Origin: Mycolicibacterium sp. CH28
GTDB taxonomy: Bacteria; Actinomycetota; Actinomycetes; Mycobacteriales; Mycobacteriaceae
Direction: 5' to 3'
DNA: 64,000 bases
Assembly (NCBI RefSeq): GCF_004745805.1
Contig: NZ_SRLQ01000024.1
Coordinates: 33,408 to 97,407, forward strand
Shown: piece after piece, positions 59,700-64,000 of the stretch
How positions within the stretch are numbered: position 1 is the stretch's first letter
How the letters are laid out: each line of letters starts with the position of its first letter
Notes under the pieces: model-generated
Databases searched by the model: none
What the model was told of the DNA's origin: nothing
The model's input: the letters and a program-made list of their open reading frames with translations, nothing else
Position numbers and translations under genes: made by a program

Positions 59700-61385
59700 G
59701 TGACCCCCTTGATCCGCCGGACCGCCGGCCGAATCGCACTCCTGGCAGTCGTGGCGAGTCTGGTGGTGGCCGGATGTTCGAGCAGCAAGCGCGACGTGCC
59801 ATCCGCCGGCGGCAACGCCGAGGTGGGCGCGTCCAGTGACATCAATCCGCAGGACCCGGCAACCCTGCGCACCGGCGGCAACCTGCGGCTGGCCCTGTCG
59901 TCGTTCCCGGCCAACTTCAACACTCTCAACGTCGACGGCAACGACGGTGACACCGGCGCGGTACTGCGGTCGACCATGCCGCGGGCGTTCTTCATCGCCG
60001 CCGACGGATCGATGAAGGTCAACACCGACTACTTCACCGCCGTCGAGCTGACCGGTACCAACCCTCAGGTGGTCACCTACACCATCAATCCCAAGGCCGT
60101 TTGGTCCGACGGCACGCCGATCACCTGGGAAGACATCGCCTCGCAGATCAATGCCCGCAGCGGCAAGAACAAGGCCTTCGCGATCGCATCGCCCGACGGC
60201 AGCGACCGGGTCGCGTCGGTGACCCGGGGTGTCGACGACCGCCAGGCCGTCGTCACCTTCGCCAAGCACTACACCGACTGGCGCGGCATGTTCGCCGGCA
60301 ACAACATGTTGTATCCCAAGACTGTGACGGCCAACCCGGACGTATTCAACAAGGGCCAGCTCAATGGGCCCGGGGCGTCCGCGGGGCCGTTCCTGATCTC
60401 GACGCTGGACCGCACCGCACAGCGCATCACACTGACGCGAAACCCGAAGTGGTGGGGCACCCCGCCACTGCTGGACTCCATCACCTATCTGGTGCTCGAC
60501 GACGCGGCTCGCGTCCCGGCCCTACAGAACAACACCATCGACGCCACCGGGCTCGGATCACTCGATGAGCTCACCATCGCGCGGCGCACCGCCGGGATCT
60601 CGATCCGGAGGGCGCCCGGACTGAGCTGGTATCACTTCACCTTCAACGGTGCGCCCGGGGCCATCCTGTCGGACAAGGCGCTTCGGCTGGCCGTGGCCAA
60701 GGGGATCGACCGACAGGCGATCGCCGACGTGGCACAGCGCGGCCTGGTCGACAAGCCCGTCCCGCTGAACAACCACATCTTCGTGGCCGGCCAGCAGGGT
60801 TATCAGGACAACAGCGGTGTCGTGGCCTACGACCCGGAGAAGGCCAAGGCCGAACTCGATGCCCTGGGATGGAAGCTCAACGGGCAGTTCCGCGAGAAGG
60901 ACGGCAAACAGCTGGTCATCCGCGACGTGCTCTACGACGCTCAGACCACCCGGCAGGTCGCCCTCGTCGCGCAGAACAGCCTGGCGCAGATCGGGGTGAA
61001 CTTGCAGATCGACGCCAAACCCGGAACCGGCTTCTTCACCAACTACGTGATTCCCGGCGACTTCGACATCGCCCAATTCAGCTGGGGCGGTGACGCATTC
61101 GCTCTTGGCTCACTCAACCAGACCTACACCACCGGGGCGGAGAGCAACTTCGGCAAGATCGGCAACCCCGAGATCGACGCCAAGGTCGGGCAGGTGCTCG
61201 ACGAACTCGATCCGGACAAGGCTCGTGGTCTGGCCAACGAGCTGGACAAGCTGATCTTCGGCGAGGTGTTCAGTCTGCCGCTGTTCCAGTCTGCCGGCAA
61301 TGTGGCCGTGCGCAGCAACCTGGCCAACTTCGGCCCGGCCGGATTGGGCGACCTGAACTACAGCGCGATCGGGTTCATGAAGTAG
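59700..61385 (+). CDS. oppA: Oligopeptide-binding lipoprotein OppA
   Basis: A 561-residue extracytoplasmic solute-binding protein. GTG 59700 gives a signal ending VVAGCSSS with the lipobox Cys at about residue 26, so it is lipid-anchored. The mature part has the family pattern, including VKTDYFT-like and NPKWWGTPPLLDSITYLVLDD. It captures peptides (M. tuberculosis OppA binds glutathione) for OppBCD. The stop overlaps the convergent hydrolase gene by 11 bases. Confidence 0.92.
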   Translation: MTPLIRRTAGRIALLAVVASLVVAGCSSSKRDVPSAGGNAEVGASSDINPQDPATLRTGGNLRLALSSFPANFNTLNVDGNDGDTGAVLRSTMPRAFFIAADGSMKVNTDYFTAVELTGTNPQVVTYTINPKAVWSDGTPITWEDIASQINARSGKNKAFAIASPDGSDRVASVTRGVDDRQAVVTFAKHYTDWRGMFAGNNMLYPKTVTANPDVFNKGQLNGPGASAGPFLISTLDRTAQRITLTRNPKWWGTPPLLDSITYLVLDDAARVPALQNNTIDATGLGSLDELTIARRTAGISIRRAPGLSWYHFTFNGAPGAILSDKALRLAVAKGIDRQAIADVAQRGLVDKPVPLNNHIFVAGQQGYQDNSGVVAYDPEKAKAELDALGWKLNGQFREKDGKQLVIRDVLYDAQTTRQVALVAQNSLAQIGVNLQIDAKPGTGFFTNYVIPGDFDIAQFSWGGDAFALGSLNQTYTTGAESNFGKIGNPEIDAKVGQVLDELDPDKARGLANELDKLIFGEVFSLPLFQSAGNVAVRSNLANFGPAGLGDLNYSAIGFMK

Positions 61386-62643
61386 CCGGTTTGGCTTGGG
61401 TACGCGCCGCCACCCGCGACACGATTGCGGGCAGCGCGGCCTCGACGCGCGCCGCCGCCGAGATCGCAGACACCATCAGCCGGACCGCGGGCCGGTTGGG
61501 CATGGCGTCCAGCTCGTCGGCCTGCGCCGGCAGGGTATCGATCCGGCCGGCACAGACCGCCTCCACGACGCGCAACGCGGCACGCTCCTTGGTGTCGAGC
61601 AGGCTATGGCCGGTGGTCGGCAACCGCACCAACACCGAACCTCCGATGAGTTCGGCAACCCGCTCGGCGACCTCGGGGGGCGTTGTCAGGTCACGCCCGC
61701 CCGAGATGACCACGGTCGGAAAGCCGAACCGGGGCATCGCAGCGACCAGATCGAACGGCTCGGCCTCGAACGGCGGCGGATTGCCGTCCGCGAACGCCCG
61801 CATGGCCACCGCCGGGTCCAGCGGCAAGCCGTCCGGATCCGCCGCGTAGTTCAGCTCCCGAAAGGCGATCCGGCCGACCAGATCGGTTTCATTGCGGTAG
61901 GGCGCCTTTCGGCCGACCGCGAGTTCGCCGACACGACCCATCGCCGCCCACAACAGTTGTCGCCCGTCCAGCAGCAGGTCGAGTTGGCGGTCGAGAAGCG
62001 GGGCCCCGCCGAAGCCGTAGACCGTGGCGGCGAGCTGAGCGGCGGCCGGGGTCATCACGCCGTCGTCGACCAGCCGGCGGACCTTGTCTGCCAACTCCGC
62101 GGTGTCGGCGCGCCCGTGCCAGAGCACACTGCGCAGGGTGCGCCGAACCACCTCGATGTCGTCACCGGCCAGCAACGGGGAATCCAGGATCATCGCGTGC
62201 ACGCGAGCCGGGTGGCGTACCCCGACGCCCGCCGCGACGTAGGTGCCGTATGAGGTGCCGTAGATGGTCGCACTGTCCACCTGGGCGTCGTCGAGCACCG
62301 CGGCGACGTCGTCGACGACCTGCTCGATGGTCAGCGCCTCGGGTGGCAGGTCCGCACCGGTATCGTCGTGGCGCGACATTCCGACACCCCGGTGTTCGAT
62401 CATGATCACATCCAGGCCTTCGGCGGCGGCGCGCCGGCGCAAGCCCCGATAGAGCGCGATCGACGCGGCCCCCGGCCCGCCCGGAATGATCACCACGGGA
62501 TGTCTGGTCTTACGGCCGGCCCGCACGTAGTAGAGGTCGAATTCGTCGGATCCGCCCGCGGTTACCGGACGGCGGACGGGCCGCACTCCCGGCAAGGCCG
62601 CCAGCTTCCGGTGGGCGCGGCGACGCTTCTCGTTCAGAGTCAT
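61375..62643 (-). CDS. α/β hydrolase (proline iminopeptidase-like, S33)
   Basis: A 422-residue hydrolase. VVIIPGGPGAASIALYRGL is the oxyanion region, IYGTSYGTYVAAG holds the nucleophile Ser, VISGGRDLTTPP the acid, and LPTTGHSLLD the His. Such enzymes release N-terminal residues from peptides or hydrolyse esters. Adjacent to the oppABCD importer, peptide turnover is plausible but unproven. ATG 62643 is preferred over the longer frame to 62964, which lacks family character. Confidence 0.84.
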   Translation of the reverse strand: MTLNEKRRRAHRKLAALPGVRPVRRPVTAGGSDEFDLYYVRAGRKTRHPVVIIPGGPGAASIALYRGLRRRAAAEGLDVIMIEHRGVGMSRHDDTGADLPPEALTIEQVVDDVAAVLDDAQVDSATIYGTSYGTYVAAGVGVRHPARVHAMILDSPLLAGDDIEVVRRTLRSVLWHGRADTAELADKVRRLVDDGVMTPAAAQLAATVYGFGGAPLLDRQLDLLLDGRQLLWAAMGRVGELAVGRKAPYRNETDLVGRIAFRELNYAADPDGLPLDPAVAMRAFADGNPPPFEAEPFDLVAAMPRFGFPTVVISGGRDLTTPPEVAERVAELIGGSVLVRLPTTGHSLLDTKERAALRVVEAVCAGRIDTLPAQADELDAMPNRPAVRLMVSAISAAARVEAALPAIVSRVAARTQAKPATS

Positions 62644-62770
62644 CACGCCCGGCCCACCATGCCCCGATTCTGCCCTGCCCGGCTCGGGAATGGAATGCGC
62701 CCCTGACGCTCTTAGGTTCGGGGTGAGCCAAAGCAGTGCTCCCCACCGAGGGCGTCGGTAGAACGGGGAC

Positions 62771-63991
62771 ATGACCACAGTCCAACGCGTCAACCACATC
62801 GTGCCCGGAACCCCAGCGTTCAACGATCTTCTCGCCCAGATTCGAGCCGGCGTCAAAGACCGGGATATCAACGACGAGAACCCTTTTGACCAAGTAATCG
62901 CGCTCAAGCAAGCCGGCTTCGGCGCGCTGCGGCTTCCTGCCGATCTCGGCGGGTCGAATTTCACCGTGCGTCAGCTATTTTCCGCGGTCATCGACGTAGC
63001 CGCGACGGATCCGGTTGTGGCGCACATCTTCCGCACTCACTTCTGGTTCGTCGAAGAGCGGCTCCGCACGCTCTCGGAGCCGCGTTCACGCGCCTGGCTG
63101 GCCAAGGTCGCCGAAGGCAAGATTGTCGGCAACGCGTTCAGCGAGAAAGGGACCAACGCCGTCGGCAGCCTGGTCTTCAACACCCGGCTGCTGCCCGTTC
63201 CCGGCGGCTACCGGCTCAACGGCGAGAAGTACTACAGCACCGGCACGCTGTTTGCCGACTACCTGACCGTCACGGCCACCACCGACCACGACTCGGTGGC
63301 CACCGTCATCGTCCCGACCAATCGCGAGGGTGTCCGGCTGATCGATGACTGGGACGGCTTCGGCCAGCGCCGAACGGGCACTGGGACGACGATCTTCACC
63401 AGCGTCGACGTGGCACCCGACGAGGTGTTGACCGACACCCCCTACGACGCCGAACCGGTGCCGACGGTGCAGTACGCCTCGTTGCAGCTCTACATCCACG
63501 CCGTGGTCGCCGGCGTCCTGCAGACCATCGTCGACGACGGCGTGGAACTGCTGCGGTCGCGCACTCGTAGCTTCAGCCACGCGCTGACAGAGAGCCCCGC
63601 TGACGACCCGCTGTACCAACGGCAGCTGGGTGAGCTGGCCAGCACCGCCTACATCGCACGGGCAGTCGTGCTCGATGCGGCATCCGCGATCGATGCCGCG
63701 ACGGACTCGGCACACCCGACTATCCCCGGTGCGCCCGACCCGGACCTGGCCACCGGGGCGCAGCTCAAGGTGGCCAAGGTCAAGGTGCACCTCGATGACG
63801 TCGCGCTGGAGGCGGCCACCCGGCTGCTGGAACTGGGCGGCGCGAGCGCAGCCAGCCGCCAGCGCAACCTCGACCGGCACTGGCGGAATGTCCGCACGAT
63901 CACGCTGCACAACCCGGTGGGCTACAAGGCGCGGGTCATCGGCCAGAGCCTGTTGCACGGCACGCCGATCCCGGCCAACGCCTACTTCTGA
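62771..63991 (+). CDS. DszC-like flavin-dependent monooxygenase (acyl-CoA dehydrogenase fold)
   Basis: A 406-residue acyl-CoA dehydrogenase-fold protein lacking the usual catalytic Glu context and carrying RHWRNVRTITLHNP near the C-terminus, the mark of the DszC/SfnB flavin monooxygenase group. These use reduced flavin from a separate reductase to oxidise sulfur compounds or other substrates. It is near the cys genes and may feed sulfur scavenging. It is almost complete at the right edge; the stop is 63989-63991. Confidence 0.85.
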   Translation: MTTVQRVNHIVPGTPAFNDLLAQIRAGVKDRDINDENPFDQVIALKQAGFGALRLPADLGGSNFTVRQLFSAVIDVAATDPVVAHIFRTHFWFVEERLRTLSEPRSRAWLAKVAEGKIVGNAFSEKGTNAVGSLVFNTRLLPVPGGYRLNGEKYYSTGTLFADYLTVTATTDHDSVATVIVPTNREGVRLIDDWDGFGQRRTGTGTTIFTSVDVAPDEVLTDTPYDAEPVPTVQYASLQLYIHAVVAGVLQTIVDDGVELLRSRTRSFSHALTESPADDPLYQRQLGELASTAYIARAVVLDAASAIDAATDSAHPTIPGAPDPDLATGAQLKVAKVKVHLDDVALEAATRLLELGGASAASRQRNLDRHWRNVRTITLHNPVGYKARVIGQSLLHGTPIPANAYF

Positions 63992-64000
63992 GCGACTTCG

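Noticed and set aside
1..64000. Search for tRNA, rRNA, IS elements, phage genes or an origin
   Set aside because: No matching cloverleaf, rRNA core, transposase, integrase or dnaA-box cluster was noticed by eye; a tRNAscan or IS search could still find something missed.

Overview
The window looks like chromosomal DNA of a mycobacterium (probably a rapid grower). Support: high G+C, MmpS/MmpL exporters, a PE-PPE domain protein, a mycobacterial haem-binding (MHB) protein, a β-carbonic anhydrase (canA) next to cysD/cysNC, and oppB-oppC-oppD-oppA with the two OppD ATPases fused. The order Rrf2 regulator, cysNC, cysD, canA, oppBCDA follows the known M. tuberculosis order Rv1287 to Rv1280c, with extra genes inserted.

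The left 37 kb is an accessory lipid/glycan locus. From left to right it holds the start of a PE-PPE protein; a GT-B glycosyltransferase; two Gfo/Idh/MocA sugar oxidoreductases; an LCMT-type methyltransferase; a GT4 glycosyltransferase; a GMC oxidoreductase; a third Gfo/Idh/MocA oxidoreductase; a TylF-type O-methyltransferase; a second GT-B glycosyltransferase; a WS/DGAT-type acyltransferase; and mmpS-mmpL-mmpL. Convergent to these is one tightly packed minus-strand operon of about 17.5 kb: pfaD, pfaA, a pfaC-like gene, rmlA, rmlB and a fused rmlC-rmlD. The three synthase genes have the order and domain content of a polyunsaturated-fatty-acid (Pfa) synthase, closest in layout to the myxobacterial pfa1-pfa2-pfa3 type: ER; KS-AT-ACP-ACP-KR-DH; KS-CLF-AT plus four FabA-like hotdog domains. 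dTDP-rhamnose genes coupled to a Pfa synthase, with three glycosyltransferases, two methyltransferases, an acyltransferase and MmpS/MmpL export, suggest a rhamnosylated, methylated and acylated lipid with a Pfa-made chain. The layout recalls the mycobacterial glycopeptidolipid locus with its peptide synthetases replaced by a Pfa synthase. This is the candidate undescribed system. Three similar operator-like inverted repeats precede three of its transcription units.

From about 37.5 to 46.8 kb are general genes: an MHB protein, small ORFs, an MFS transporter, an operon of luciferase-like oxidoreductase, lactate 2-monooxygenase-like enzyme and PNPOx-like protein, a VOC protein, a TDT/SLAC1 transporter, an Rrf2 regulator and a secreted envelope protein. 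From 46.8 to 52.2 kb are a cysteine hydrolase, the sulfate-assimilation operon cysD-cysNC-cysQ, a MarR-type regulator and canA.

From 52.3 to 55.7 kb a toluene-4-monooxygenase-like diiron monooxygenase operon (A, B, Rieske C, effector D, E) sits between canA and oppB. It has no reductase gene here, and its last subunit shows an apparent one-base frameshift near its start. oppBCDA, an α/β hydrolase and a DszC-like flavin monooxygenase finish the window. No tRNA, rRNA, CRISPR array, insertion sequence or prophage was recognised.
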